Positions 45,492 to 54,364 of a DNA stretch of 64,000 bases are shown piece by piece. The stretch lies in contig CALXWH010000004.1 of NCBI GenBank assembly GCA_944392315.1, forward strand, positions 51,313 to 115,312, read 5' to 3'. Position 1 is the first letter of the stretch; the number at the start of each line of letters is the position of its first letter. A program made the translations under genes and the position numbers. The stretch is from an uncultured Alphaproteobacteria bacterium. GTDB lineage: Bacteria; Pseudomonadota; Alphaproteobacteria; RF32; CAG-239. The notes beneath the pieces were generated by a model that made no database searches, had not been told where the DNA came from, and saw nothing but the letters and a program-made list of their open reading frames with translations.

Positions 45492-46169
45492 AACTATAAC
45501 TCCAAAATATAAACAAAAAATAGGTTACGAAATATGTATAAAAACAATTCAGAAAAATTGCAAGAATTTTATTAAATTTTTTCACCACGGCAAACTTCAT
45601 TTTCCTTTTAAAAACAACCAGATTGCGCTTTAAAAGCCTTGCACATAATTTCCGTTCAAGAGCCCTCTGATTCCATACATTTTATCACCGCTATTATTTA
45701 CGCATTTTTATCATCAAAAACAACGATAAAAACAGATATATTTTTTCGTATTTTTTTTACAACATATAGGCAAGTTTTGGAAATTCTCTTTTATATAAAT
45801 CTTATTATTTGTAATTTCGACTTTTTTTTGCACAAGAAACAAAAAAAATTTTTTTTATTTTTCACATTCAATTTTTTTAAAATTTTTACCCCAAAAAAAT
45901 CTCTTTTTTTTCGCTCTTAACAATTTGCAAAAAAATAAATTAAAATCAAAGTATTAAAGACAATATTTTTATACATTTTCACCCTTAAAAAAATCCCTTT
46001 TTTGAGGCTAAAAAATTTTTTTATTTTTCCCTCTTTTTTTAATCATTTTTTAATCTATTTATGTATATACAATAACTAACAAGCAAAGCGAAGAAAATTT
46101 CGTATTTACAAAATAAAAATTATATTTATACTTAACCTTGTTTTATAACAAATTATTTGGAGAATTGAA
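45492..46169. other. AT-rich intergenic region, 678 bp
   Basis: This divergent region between glgB and the DUF2934 gene holds no credible gene. From about 45750 to 46070 it is almost entirely A and T, with many T-runs of six to nine bases and A-runs. Such tracts can be intrinsically curved and nucleoid-protein binding; I see no repeats with regular spacers and no RNA structure. Confidence 0.7.
46105..46132 (+). promoter_or_regulatory. Sigma-70-like promoter of the DUF2934 gene
   Basis: TTTACA and TATACT are 16 bases apart, ending 37 bp before the ATG at 46170, downstream of an A/T-tract region that could act as an UP-like element. Confidence 0.5.
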
Positions 46170-46385
46170 ATGACATTCAATGAAAATTTAATTAGAGAAG
46201 CTGCTTACTACAATTGGCAGAATGCTGGTTGCCCGTTTGGTCAGGACGAAAAGTTCTGGAACATGGCAATTGAACAAATCTATGGTTCAAAAGCTACCAA
46301 GTCTTGCTGCAGCACATCTTCTTCTTCTAAGAAGACAGCTTCTTCAAGCAAAAAAACTTCTTCTAAATCAAAATCTAAGAAGTAA
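46170..46385 (+). CDS. DUF2934-like protein with Ser/Lys tail
   Basis: A 71-aa protein. Residues 7-38 (LIREAAYYNWQNAGCPFGQ, then KFWNMAIEQIYG) match the DUF2934 pattern (IR-x-x-AY-xx-W-xx-G-xP-x-G-xxx-x-W-xx-A), a short helical domain of unknown role. It is followed by two Cys and a tail made almost only of Ser, Lys and Thr (SSSKKTASSSKKTSSKSKSKK), probably disordered and strongly basic, perhaps nucleic-acid or membrane-surface binding. GGAG seven bases before the ATG, a promoter-like sequence and a good terminator suggest strong monocistronic expression. Confidence 0.75.
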   Translation: MTFNENLIREAAYYNWQNAGCPFGQDEKFWNMAIEQIYGSKATKSCCSTSSSSKKTASSSKKTSSKSKSKK

Positions 46386-46404
46386 GATTTTTATTAAGAG
46401 CTTA

Positions 46405-46440
46405 AAAAAAGACCACCTGTAATTAGGGTGGTTTTTTTAT
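46405..46440 (+). terminator. Intrinsic terminator after the DUF2934 gene
   Basis: ACCACC and GGTGGT form the stem core, flanked by a run of A on the left and seven T on the right. Confidence 0.85.
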
Positions 46441-46553
46441 ATCTAAAATCCGTTTAACAACGCAAATAAATTTATCATATTTACTGAAAATTAAGCTCTG
46501 AAATTCTAAACTATATGCACTATAAAAAACAACTCTAAAAAAGCGATAAAAAG

Positions 46554-47780
46554 ATGAAAACTCTAAACCCGTTAAACCGACTAGACATTGCCTGTTTTTT
46601 ACGCTCACAGCTATATTTGGCACCGGTACTTTTGCTCTTTTATCAGCAAAACGGTTTAACCATCGCAGACTTTGTTTTATTCCAAGGAATTTTTCAATTA
46701 ACCGGAATTATTTTTGAAATACCGTGCGGTTACATTGCTGATATCATATCAAAGAAAAAAGTTCTGATTTTAGCTTTCACTTGTTTCTTTTTAAGAGCCG
46801 TTTTGTGGCTTAGTTTTTCAGGGATATACATTGTCCTTTTAGGTGAACTTTTCAATGCCTTATCGCGTGCATTTTTATCCGGCGTTTATGACAGTTACAT
46901 ATACGATTACCTCAAAAACGAAAACAAGACCAAGCGTATGCTGAAAGAATGCGGACGCACCAATTTTGCCATGTCATCTGGTGCAATGTTTGCCGCTATT
47001 TTCAGCGCCACCCTATATGCTCACTACGGTACAACCGTTCTTCTCGGATTAGAATTTTGTTTAACACTCATCAGTATTTTATTATTAACCTCTCTGCCAA
47101 ATCCCCCTTCAGCTCGTCCGTATGCTAAAACGATTAAAGAGAAATTTATAGAAATAAAAGATACAACCATAGCCACCCTAAAAAACAAAAACATCAACGT
47201 TTATATTTTATATTCAGCTCTTTTGTTTTCAACCACATCACTCTTCTGCTGGTGTTTCCAACCCTTACTAAAAATATCATCTGCACCGGTTATCATGTTC
47301 AGTTCCATTTATGTGATAAATCACGCGTTGCGCGCTTCTTTTTCATACTATGTCAACAAGCTCAAAAAGTTTTTCGGTTTCAATCGCTTACTGGTTGTAA
47401 CAACATTTCTGTGCTTATACTCTTTTGCTTGCATGATTTTGAGTTTTTATTTCAAGCAACCCAACGTTGCGTTTATATGTTTAATATTCGTTTGCATTGG
47501 AATTGGGTTTCAGCTAGCCTTTGCGATAGCCAACATCAACCACATTCACAACTATGCTCTTGAAGAAACCAGAGCAACTATTTCTTCTGTAAACAATATG
47601 CTCCAACAAACGATTTCAGGACTTTCTCTAATTTGCTTTAAGTTTGTAATTGCTCCAGACAACGAAACGAGTGGCCTAAGCTTTGCCTCTGCTTTCTCGT
47701 TATTTGGTGTATTTTACATGAGTTTATTTATTTTCTTGCTATACATCATATACCAACGCTCCCGCGAACCGGTCAAATAG
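46554..47780 (+). CDS. Major facilitator superfamily transporter
   Basis: A 408-aa protein with about 12 membrane helices. IIFEIPCGYIADIISKKKVL is the loop 2-3 MFS motif (G-xx-aD-xxx-r-k), and YDSYIYDYLKNENKTKRMLK is typical of a branch often annotated as multidrug or unknown-substrate exporters. The substrate cannot be predicted. It stands alone between a terminator and the nfeD gene. Confidence 0.82.
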   Translation: MKTLNPLNRLDIACFLRSQLYLAPVLLLFYQQNGLTIADFVLFQGIFQLTGIIFEIPCGYIADIISKKKVLILAFTCFFLRAVLWLSFSGIYIVLLGELFNALSRAFLSGVYDSYIYDYLKNENKTKRMLKECGRTNFAMSSGAMFAAIFSATLYAHYGTTVLLGLEFCLTLISILLLTSLPNPPSARPYAKTIKEKFIEIKDTTIATLKNKNINVYILYSALLFSTTSLFCWCFQPLLKISSAPVIMFSSIYVINHALRASFSYYVNKLKKFFGFNRLLVVTTFLCLYSFACMILSFYFKQPNVAFICLIFVCIGIGFQLAFAIANINHIHNYALEETRATISSVNNMLQQTISGLSLICFKFVIAPDNETSGLSFASAFSLFGVFYMSLFIFLLYIIYQRSREPVK

Positions 47781-47890
47781 AGAACAGTATAGATAAATCA
47801 TTTAAAAAACATACTTTTTCTTTAACGAAAAATAAAGTAATCATCCTTAAAATAAAGCCAATTATTGTTCAACCGTATGAGGAATATCAG

Positions 47891-48328
47891 ATGTCTGCAT
47901 GGATTGTTTTTTTAATTATATCGCTAATTTGTTTTATTGCTGAAATATACACCCCCACAATGTTTTTCTTGAATTTTGCCATAGCCGGAATTGTCTGCAC
48001 CGTTTTGGCCTTACTAACCGACAATTACAATGTTCTCGTTCCGATATTTACGATTTTATCTATTCTGTTCATTCTGTTTTTACGTCCTCTATTGAACATC
48101 AATCCCAAAAAAGAAAAAGAGCACACCTTTGAATCGCAATATATCGGAAAAACAGCCACAGCTATCACCGACATAAATGCCTTTTCCGGTCGCTTAAAAA
48201 TCTATGATGAGGATTGGGAAGCACGTACCGCAGATGAAGCCGCCGCTGAAATCAAAAAAGGTTCAAAAATAACCATCATCCGCCACGATGATCTGACTAT
48301 GTTCGTAGAAAAGAAAGGAAAGAAATAA
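47891..48328 (+). CDS. nfeD: NfeD-family membrane protein
   Basis: A 145-aa short NfeD (NfeD1b type, without the protease domain). It has two to three membrane helices within residues 1-66 and a C-terminal OB-fold domain: YIGKTATAITDINAFSGRLK, IYDEDWEARTADE and GSKITIIRHDDLTMFVE. It partners with SPFH/band-7 proteins in membrane microdomains; the next gene starts on the last base of its stop, the standard nfeD-stomatin pair. Confidence 0.85.
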   Translation: MSAWIVFLIISLICFIAEIYTPTMFFLNFAIAGIVCTVLALLTDNYNVLVPIFTILSILFILFLRPLLNINPKKEKEHTFESQYIGKTATAITDINAFSGRLKIYDEDWEARTADEAAAEIKKGSKITIIRHDDLTMFVEKKGKK

Positions 48329-49308
48329 TGGAAACCGTATTAGCATTATTAGTTATAGCCGCATTTGCGATTGCAATAAAAGGATGCATTATAGTAGAGC
48401 AGCAAGAAGTTGTGATTGTGCAGCGGCTTGGGAAATATAAAGAAACGTTGACTGCCGGACTAAATTTTATCGTTCCTTTCATAGATGCTCCCAAGAGTGT
48501 ATATAAAAAAGTCAGCACGACCTATCCTGATGGCCGCACCTATTCTTATATGCAAAAAAGCACCCGCTTAGATTTAAGAGAAACGGTATACGATTTTCCT
48601 CGTCAAAACGTTATCACCAAAGACAATGTGTCAATTGCCATAAACGCTGTTTTGTATTTTCAAATCATCAATCCGGAAAAAGCCGTATATGGAGTTGAAA
48701 ATTTATCCGAAGCAATTGAAAAATTAACCCAAACAACTCTACGCCAACTCATCGGTAAAATGGAGTTGCAAGAGACCCTTGTTTCACGTGATAAGATTAA
48801 CGAAGAATTGAGAGGAATTTTAGACACAGCCTCTGACAAATGGGGCGTTAAAGTCAACCGCATAGAGCTACAAGACATTATGCCTCCTGCAGACATTCAA
48901 GCCGCTATGGATAAGCAAATGAAGGCCGAACGTGAAAAACGCGCGATGATATATGAAGCCGAAGGCGAAAAAGAATCATCCATCCGCATCGCAGAAGGAC
49001 AAAAAGAAGCCGCCATCCGTAAAGCTGAAGGTGAAAAGGAAGCCGCCATCTTAAAAGCCGAGGGTATTGCACAAGCACGCATGGTAGAAGCCGAAGCCGA
49101 AAAAGAAGCAATTAAAAGGATAATTGAAGCTCTTTCTTCCAAAGGCCAAGCCGACAAATATCTGATTGCGATGAAGTATCTGGAAACCATGAAAGAAATG
49201 ACCTCAGGCCAAGACAACAAGATTGTTTATATGCCCTATGAAGCAAGTGCCGTATTAAGCTCTGTTGACGGTATCCGTGAAATGCTTTCAACCAAAAAAG
49301 GCGCATAG
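48328..49308 (+). CDS. qmcA: SPFH/band-7 family protein (QmcA/stomatin-like)
   Basis: A membrane scaffold protein with one N-terminal helix (about residues 3-22) and the SPFH domain (VVIVQRLGKYKETLTAGLNF; TKDNVSIAINAVLYFQI; GKMELQETLVSRDKIN), followed by an Ala/Glu/Lys coiled coil with an 11-residue AEGEKEAAIxK repeat (about residues 210-260). It is cotranscribed with nfeD and forms oligomeric membrane rings in relatives. The symbol qmcA is the closest Escherichia coli relative, not proof of the same role. Confidence 0.88.
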   Translation: METVLALLVIAAFAIAIKGCIIVEQQEVVIVQRLGKYKETLTAGLNFIVPFIDAPKSVYKKVSTTYPDGRTYSYMQKSTRLDLRETVYDFPRQNVITKDNVSIAINAVLYFQIINPEKAVYGVENLSEAIEKLTQTTLRQLIGKMELQETLVSRDKINEELRGILDTASDKWGVKVNRIELQDIMPPADIQAAMDKQMKAEREKRAMIYEAEGEKESSIRIAEGQKEAAIRKAEGEKEAAILKAEGIAQARMVEAEAEKEAIKRIIEALSSKGQADKYLIAMKYLETMKEMTSGQDNKIVYMPYEASAVLSSVDGIREMLSTKKGA

Positions 49309-49335
49309 CTAATCTTAAGAACACAAGGACGAAAA

Positions 49336-49701
49336 ATGTTTATACTACTCACCATCGGAATTGTCATCTTAAAATTTTTAGCGTTGGCTGTCGTCGGCCT
49401 ATTCTTCGCTGAAGATTTAGAGCTGACACGTTCTGTCGGAGGCGCTGTTTATTCGGCTTATTTCACCATAGGATTATGTACTTTTTTTGCATTATTTTTC
49501 TTCGTTTTGGGAAAAAGGCTTTTCTGGCTGATTATAGCAGGCGTATTAGGGTTCTTTTATCTAGGGATGTATAATGGCGCCCCAGGCATAAAAGATGTAC
49601 ACGCCAGCAATGATTTAAAAAGCCGATATTTTAAGGATACAGACACTTTCATTGCGCGTATGCATGATGTGGTCAAAATTATTCAAAAAGATAAGCCGTA
49701 A
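49336..49701 (+). CDS. Small membrane protein downstream of the band-7 gene
   Basis: A 121-aa protein with three hydrophobic helices (about residues 2-23, 36-58 and 64-81) and a polar C-terminus with a possible amphipathic helix. No family recognised. It lies 27 bp after the band-7 gene on the same strand and is probably the third gene of that operon. Confidence 0.6.
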   Translation: MFILLTIGIVILKFLALAVVGLFFAEDLELTRSVGGAVYSAYFTIGLCTFFALFFFVLGKRLFWLIIAGVLGFFYLGMYNGAPGIKDVHASNDLKSRYFKDTDTFIARMHDVVKIIQKDKP

Positions 49702-49702
49702 C

Positions 49703-49739
49703 AAAAAAATCCTCGTTTTAACATCAAAACGAGGATTTT
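49703..49739. terminator. Bidirectional intrinsic terminator
   Basis: AAAATCCTCGTTTT and AAAACGAGGATTTT form a 14-bp perfect stem between the convergent stops at 49701 and 49759, with T-runs on each strand. Confidence 0.9.
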
Positions 49740-49758
49740 CAGTAACAACGCCGTTTAG

Positions 49759-50295
49759 TTAGAATTGCCCACCAAACTTTTCTTCATAAGCATCACGAGC
49801 TTCTTCAATCAATTTTTTCGCCTCACTTGGCCCCAAAAATTTTTCAATAGTAACTTGCTTTTTCTCCAAAACTTTATAATCTTCAAAAAAGCGTTGTAGC
49901 ATTTTCAAAATATGCGGCGGCAATTGAGATATATCCGTAAACACATTATACTCCGGATCGTCCTCATGGATAGCAATAATTTTATCATCAGCTTCACCGC
50001 AATCAATCATTTTCATCACCCCGATAGGTCTTGCGCGCATAATAGAAAGCGGCACAATCGGCTCTTGACCTAAAACAAGAATATCTAGCGGATCATTGTC
50101 TTCACAATACGTTTGCGGAATAAAGCCATAGTTAGCCGGATAGTGCACAGAAGAATAAAGAATACGATCCACCTTTAACAGTCCGCTTTCTTTATCCAAT
50201 TCATATTTAACTTGAGAACCTTTCGGCACCTCTATAATTGCCGGTATAATATTCGGAAACTGTGAATAATGTTTTACTTGATGCCACGGATGCAT
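49759..50295 (-). CDS. ppa: Inorganic pyrophosphatase
   Basis: A soluble family I enzyme that hydrolyses pyrophosphate and pulls biosynthetic reactions forward. The 178-aa protein has [38 protein letters not shown] with the metal-binding Asp cluster ([10 protein letters not shown]), [19 protein letters not shown] and the helix region [16 protein letters not shown]. Length is normal. AGGAG lies six bases before the ATG. Single-gene unit closed by the shared terminator. Confidence 0.96.
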   Translation of the reverse strand: MHPWHQVKHYSQFPNIIPAIIEVPKGSQVKYELDKESGLLKVDRILYSSVHYPANYGFIPQTYCEDNDPLDILVLGQEPIVPLSIMRARPIGVMKMIDCGEADDKIIAIHEDDPEYNVFTDISQLPPHILKMLQRFFEDYKVLEKKQVTIEKFLGPSEAKKLIEEARDAYEEKFGGQF

Positions 50296-50442
50296 AACAA
50301 CTCTCCTAAAAAACTCAAAACAGCAAGAAAATAATCTTTGTCATATTTTTTGTCAAGAAAAACTTTTTCAGAAAAAGACATTGCCATCTAAAGAAAAGCG
50401 TGTTAGAGTGTAGGGATTAGCAATATACTCTGGAGAATAAAA

Positions 50443-51978
50443 ATGAAAACATATACCCTAGACCAATTAATTAATTTGGATTCTGGCGGAATAGACATCG
50501 TACAAAAAAATAACGACACCGATGCACAAAATTTTTTGGAAGAAAAAAAGGAAGAACTTTCATTTTTAAGTCCCCGAGAGTATGAGCAACTCAAAGAATA
50601 CTATACGGACACAATGGAAAAATATCGCCTGATATATGAGGCCATCGTTTCAGGTTTTTCTACTTCAAACAACCCAGGGTTTCCGGAATATATTTATAAC
50701 ATCAATCTCAAAGACGGTAGCATAGAAAGAGACAAAAACGGCCGTTTAATTAGCTATTCAACAGAAATTTTAGCGCCCTGCTCAACTTCAATGCTACACT
50801 ACATCAACCATGAATGTAATGATGTCTTTGCTATCATCCCGCCGATAAAAAGCGAGCAGCGCACCGCCGAAAAGATGATTTCGGAATGTCTGCGCGAATA
50901 TGATGCGGAAAAAGAAAACAATCTGAATAAATTTACAACAGACCCGACTTTTAATCCGGAAGATGAGCCGGAATTGCCTTTCCCAACAACAAATGATAAG
51001 AAGCAAACTTCATCTTGCCAAACAGCCTTGCAGCTCAACGATTTATTTAATGAAGAAAAGACCTCCGATGCTCTCATCAACATCGCTAAAAAGGATATTA
51101 TCCCGCACGATATTTATCGGTTATCCATCACCTCCAAATACCCAAATGATTTGGAAGAACTGATAAAAGAATTGGAAGCCAAATTTCCACCGTACATTTC
51201 TTTTGAAAAAGGCGAGCGAAACCTCTATAAAAAGAATTTAAGCGAAAATACGCGTAACTATTTTGATATCAAAAAGACCGCCCGAATTACTATACCCGAA
51301 ACCGGAAAAACATTTTTCATTGAATTTCAATTCAAACAAACATTAATGTTTTTCGCCCACCTTCGTTCGCACGCCGCATACGAAGAATATCGGATATTAG
51401 AAGCAAAATATCAGGCCCTAAAAGATGCAGAACAAAAAAACAAAAACAAGAATCTCACCACACGCCAAAAATTACAGCAACTCAAAAAACAGCGTGATGA
51501 GAAAAAAGAATTATGTTTACAAATCCACCGCAACGCCGTCCATCAAAGCAATTTATATTTGATGCATAAAATTCAGTGGCTGGATGACAATGCCAGAGGC
51601 CTTCATCGCGTACCGGACTATACGGATGACAAATACCAACATTCGGTAGATACCATTAAGAAGAATTATATCGTAGAAAGCTATGAACCTTTTGACGGAG
51701 CCACCGCTTTTACAACCACACCGGACGAATATCTGAATAAATCCTTTTATTTAAAGATGATTGGCATTCTTCCGGAAAGCTTTGATGAATTGGGCAAAAA
51801 TGCAAAAGACCACGTTATGAAAGCATGGAATACCCTAACGCCAGCCGATTTAAAAGATTTTACGCGTATTAGCAAAACAGCAGTCAAATACCAAGACGTC
51901 ATCAAAGACATTCAAAAAAAGCGCAAGATGATGGATCCCGTGACACTCTTAAGCACTTTTGCCCAAAACGAACGATAA
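50443..51978 (+). CDS. 511-aa protein with a possible RelA/SpoT-like domain
   Basis: Family uncertain. About residues 222-330 read like the (p)ppGpp synthetase-type nucleotidyltransferase fold: DIYRLSITSKYPNDLEELIK, a Lys-rich loop, NYFDIKKTARITI and TFFIEFQFKQTLMFF, then RSHAAYEEYR. The expected pattern is D-xx-R-xxx, Y-x-D-x-K, E-x-Q, H-xx-YE. Glu of the E-x-Q motif and the first Asp are present, but ribosyl- and ATP-binding positions cannot be confirmed by eye. A Lys-rich coiled coil (about 330-365) follows. It may be a small-alarmone-synthetase-like or toxin-like protein, or inactive. Upstream is a weak TTGCCA-17-TAGAGT promoter. Confidence 0.5.
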   Translation: MKTYTLDQLINLDSGGIDIVQKNNDTDAQNFLEEKKEELSFLSPREYEQLKEYYTDTMEKYRLIYEAIVSGFSTSNNPGFPEYIYNINLKDGSIERDKNGRLISYSTEILAPCSTSMLHYINHECNDVFAIIPPIKSEQRTAEKMISECLREYDAEKENNLNKFTTDPTFNPEDEPELPFPTTNDKKQTSSCQTALQLNDLFNEEKTSDALINIAKKDIIPHDIYRLSITSKYPNDLEELIKELEAKFPPYISFEKGERNLYKKNLSENTRNYFDIKKTARITIPETGKTFFIEFQFKQTLMFFAHLRSHAAYEEYRILEAKYQALKDAEQKNKNKNLTTRQKLQQLKKQRDEKKELCLQIHRNAVHQSNLYLMHKIQWLDDNARGLHRVPDYTDDKYQHSVDTIKKNYIVESYEPFDGATAFTTTPDEYLNKSFYLKMIGILPESFDELGKNAKDHVMKAWNTLTPADLKDFTRISKTAVKYQDVIKDIQKKRKMMDPVTLLSTFAQNER

Positions 51979-52089
51979 CAAGCCATAAAAGTTCCCATAA
52001 AGTAGCCATCTTTTCTATTGACTAAAAGCAAAAAAAAACATATCAAAGGAAAGTATTACTTATTTTTATGAACTCTAAAATGAACTATT

Positions 52090-52527
52090 ATGGAACAAAA
52101 AAAGACAAATGAGCCGCATTTTCCGTTAAAAATTTTGGTAAGAACCGCTAAAGGAAACTTTGTGCAAAAAGACGCACCTTCCGTAGAAGACATCAAATTA
52201 GGCATATGTGTTGAACAAAATGCCTGGTTACTGGTCAAAATTCCAACAGATCGTTGCTCGCCGGATGTTTTCTTAAAAACCGTCGCCAATCTGACAGGAT
52301 TACCGGTGCACTATCCGAAAGCAGAAGATTTTGCTAAATTAAAAGAAGTTTTTCCCGTGGTAACAGAAATCTGTGCAACCCTAAAAAAGGATGAACGGGC
52401 AAACCGCGGATTAAACTATTCTCATCTGGATAATTTCAACGAAGATGAAGAGCGAGTTTTACAAAATTTTCTTACAACACATCGCCCGACTTACATTCGT
52501 TTGATTATCAATTTAAATGAGTTGTAA
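52090..52527 (+). CDS. Uncharacterised 145-aa protein
   Basis: Not recognised. A soluble alpha/beta-like protein with no signal or membrane segment; FPLKILVRTAKGNFVQKDA and WLLVKIPTDRCSPDVFLKTV are its most ordered-looking parts. The ribosome site is weak. It lies 111 bp after the RelA/SpoT-like gene on the same strand and could be expressed with it. A terminator-like hairpin follows. Confidence 0.5.
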   Translation: MEQKKTNEPHFPLKILVRTAKGNFVQKDAPSVEDIKLGICVEQNAWLLVKIPTDRCSPDVFLKTVANLTGLPVHYPKAEDFAKLKEVFPVVTEICATLKKDERANRGLNYSHLDNFNEDEERVLQNFLTTHRPTYIRLIINLNEL

Positions 52528-52544
52528 AAAACGGAAAACAAGCC

Positions 52545-52576
52545 TAAATGCCGCCCAAGAAAAAGGGCCGCATTTT
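52545..52576 (+). terminator. Terminator-like hairpin
   Basis: AAATGCCGCCC and GGGCCGCATTTT pair with one mismatch around an A-rich loop, followed by TTTTATGT. Confidence 0.55.
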
Positions 52577-52587
52577 ATGTAAAAACA

Positions 52588-52625
52588 AAGGAGCCTCTAA
52601 TAAAAGAAGCTCCTTAGTTTTTTTT
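52588..52625. terminator. Intrinsic terminator between convergent genes
   Basis: AAGGAGC and GCTCCTT, extended by TCT/AGA after a mismatch, form the stem, with T-rich sequence on the plus side and TTTGTTTTT on the minus side. The convergent minus-strand gene stops at 52624. Confidence 0.65.
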
Positions 52626-53226
52626 ACAAAGAACATCTACGTGCATATATTTCTTGAGCCTGAAGCCCAAATCCCCATTTTTTGGCATATTTATCAGCCA
52701 AAGCCACATATTTATCTGACAACAACATAATTTCTGCATCAGTATGCAACTCATCATGGTCAATATAATCGGCCACAATATCAAACTCTCCCAACTCAAA
52801 CATCTTAATTTCGGAAACAGGATATAGTTGATAAAGATGAGCATACAAACGCGCCGGTTCAATTAAATCAGGCACAAACAACAAGGGTTCAATTTTTTCC
52901 ACAAAATCATATTGTCGGATATACGCCATAATCAATTCTAAGCGCCGACTTTCCAACAAGAGCTTTTGACTTTCTTTATCCAACATCCACTCCTCAAAAT
53001 AAGCATTTGCCGTATCTAAGTCTGCATGCTGCACAAGATAAGCCTCGCCCAATAAAGATAGCTGATATTTTTGAAAATAATAACGTTTCAAATCCATATC
53101 GGCCCAATCCAAAAATCTAACTTGGCTTTTAGGATCTAGTTGAAAAGAGGATAAATACACACACATTTTTTCGGATGAAGACTCATTCATTAAAGCCAAT
53201 TCACCCTGAACATCAAGTTTTTTCAT
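52624..53226 (-). CDS. Uncharacterised helical-repeat-like protein
   Basis: A 200-aa acidic protein of unknown family, mostly helical, with repeated helix pairs rich in Leu, Tyr and Glu (KYQLSLLGEAYLVQHADLDT; ELIMAYIRQYDFVEKIEPLL; LPSDKY-type end), resembling HEAT- or TPR-like packing. The ATG at 53226 (MKKLDVQGELALM) is chosen over a 23-residue longer frame; ribosome site is poor in both. No neighbour points to a role. Confidence 0.5.
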   Translation of the reverse strand: MKKLDVQGELALMNESSSEKMCVYLSSFQLDPKSQVRFLDWADMDLKRYYFQKYQLSLLGEAYLVQHADLDTANAYFEEWMLDKESQKLLLESRRLELIMAYIRQYDFVEKIEPLLFVPDLIEPARLYAHLYQLYPVSEIKMFELGEFDIVADYIDHDELHTDAEIMLLSDKYVALADKYAKKWGFGLQAQEIYARRCSL

Positions 53227-53402
53227 AACAATAATTTTTTTAAACAAAAAAATCTGCATAATAATCTCATGATACAAACAGTATATAGCACGCATTTTCT
53301 CAAAGTCAAAATCAAAAGCCCCATTTCCCCCACTAAACTAAGCGCAAATATTTTCATAAAAAAGATTGAAAAAAACGATTTTTTTTGTAAAATAACTTCA
53401 TT

Positions 53403-53717
53403 ATGAGAAAGTTTATTGCCATATTGATGATAATCACGTTTACGACATCCATTTTTGATATTTTGGACGCCAATGAGCTGTGCTTTGATAATGGCAAACA
53501 AATTTTCTCCACCGACAATCCAAACGCCGATAACGAATATGACGGCTTGGACGATAACGGCTTCCAATATACCACTGTAGAAAATTTCTTTTTACCCTAT
53601 TTTCCACAAGTATACGAAGAAAAGCGTGTTTTGCAGCATAAAATTTCAACTCTAAACACAACCTTGTTTTTTTATAACTATATCCCCGCAAATAACGAAC
53701 AACCTCCGAGAGTTTAG
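53403..53717 (+). CDS. Small predicted exported protein
   Basis: A 104-aa protein with a signal peptide (MRKFIAILMIITFTTSIFDI, cleavage likely after about residue 23) and an acidic mature part rich in Asn and Asp, then aromatic strands (FFLPYFPQVYEE). One Cys (ELCFD) in the mature part. No family recognised. No Shine-Dalgarno sequence is seen before the ATG, so the start is uncertain. It precedes the next plus-strand gene by 65 bp. Confidence 0.45.
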   Translation: MRKFIAILMIITFTTSIFDILDANELCFDNGKQIFSTDNPNADNEYDGLDDNGFQYTTVENFFLPYFPQVYEEKRVLQHKISTLNTTLFFYNYIPANNEQPPRV

Positions 53718-53782
53718 TCTTATATTCCCCCACAATATCGGGGTACAAATTTTTGGTAAAGACTAAACAAACGAGGACGACC

Positions 53783-54304
53783 ATGCAAGAAGAATTGCAT
53801 CTTTTTATCATCTGGAGCAAAGGGCTTTATTTGCAAGAACCTATTATTGATGATATCAAAAAACACTTTGAAATCAAACAAATATTTAACTGCAACTGGG
53901 AAAAACAAAGTTTTGCCTCACACTTATCACGCTTTTACGGCAAAAAGCTCTTCCAGTGTTACAAGAAAGAAAAACGCTGTGGCAACGACAACTTCTTAGC
54001 CATTGTTGTGATAGACAAACACCCTCACTACAAAGATGGGTTAAACCTAAACACAGCCGATTTGAAATATAAATACAGAAGTTGGTATGGAGGTGGATTT
54101 TTAATACACGCCAGCGATACGGCAGAAGAAGGTGCGGAGAATCTCAAAACCTTAACAGGTTTAAGCGTACCGGAATTTTTGGCACGCTATCCCAAAGATT
54201 GGGATGGAAACCATATTTCTCAATTAGAAGAAAAGCCGCTTGCCTTAGCGCCAAAAGAAAATTTCTATCTGAAATTGCTCCATAGCTTCAGTATCTTTTT
54301 TTAA
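53783..54304 (+). CDS. Uncharacterised 173-aa protein, possible polysaccharide-locus domain
   Basis: Not firmly recognised. LHLFIIWSKGLYLQEPIIDD, LSRFYGKKLFQCYK, CGNDNFLAIVVIDKHPHYKD, YKYRSWYGGGFLIHASDTAE form a pattern (W-x-x-A, RFYG, CG-x-xFL, YR-xWxGGG-xxIHAxxxxxE) that I associate from memory with a domain found in bacterial cell-surface sugar loci; no catalytic role is known to me. The ATG at 53783 has GAGG six bases upstream, better than the ATG-like start at 53753. Last residues are hydrophobic (LHSFSIFF). Confidence 0.5.
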   Translation: MQEELHLFIIWSKGLYLQEPIIDDIKKHFEIKQIFNCNWEKQSFASHLSRFYGKKLFQCYKKEKRCGNDNFLAIVVIDKHPHYKDGLNLNTADLKYKYRSWYGGGFLIHASDTAEEGAENLKTLTGLSVPEFLARYPKDWDGNHISQLEEKPLALAPKENFYLKLLHSFSIFF

Positions 54305-54364
54305 TAGACTTTTATAAAACCGACTTTTATACTTACTAAAAGAAAACGATAAAAGGATACCACG

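Noticed and set aside
45639..45920. 93-codon frame in the AT-rich gap
   Set aside because: The translation is Phe/Ile/Lys-rich homopolymer-like sequence from poly-T tracts, with no ribosome site.
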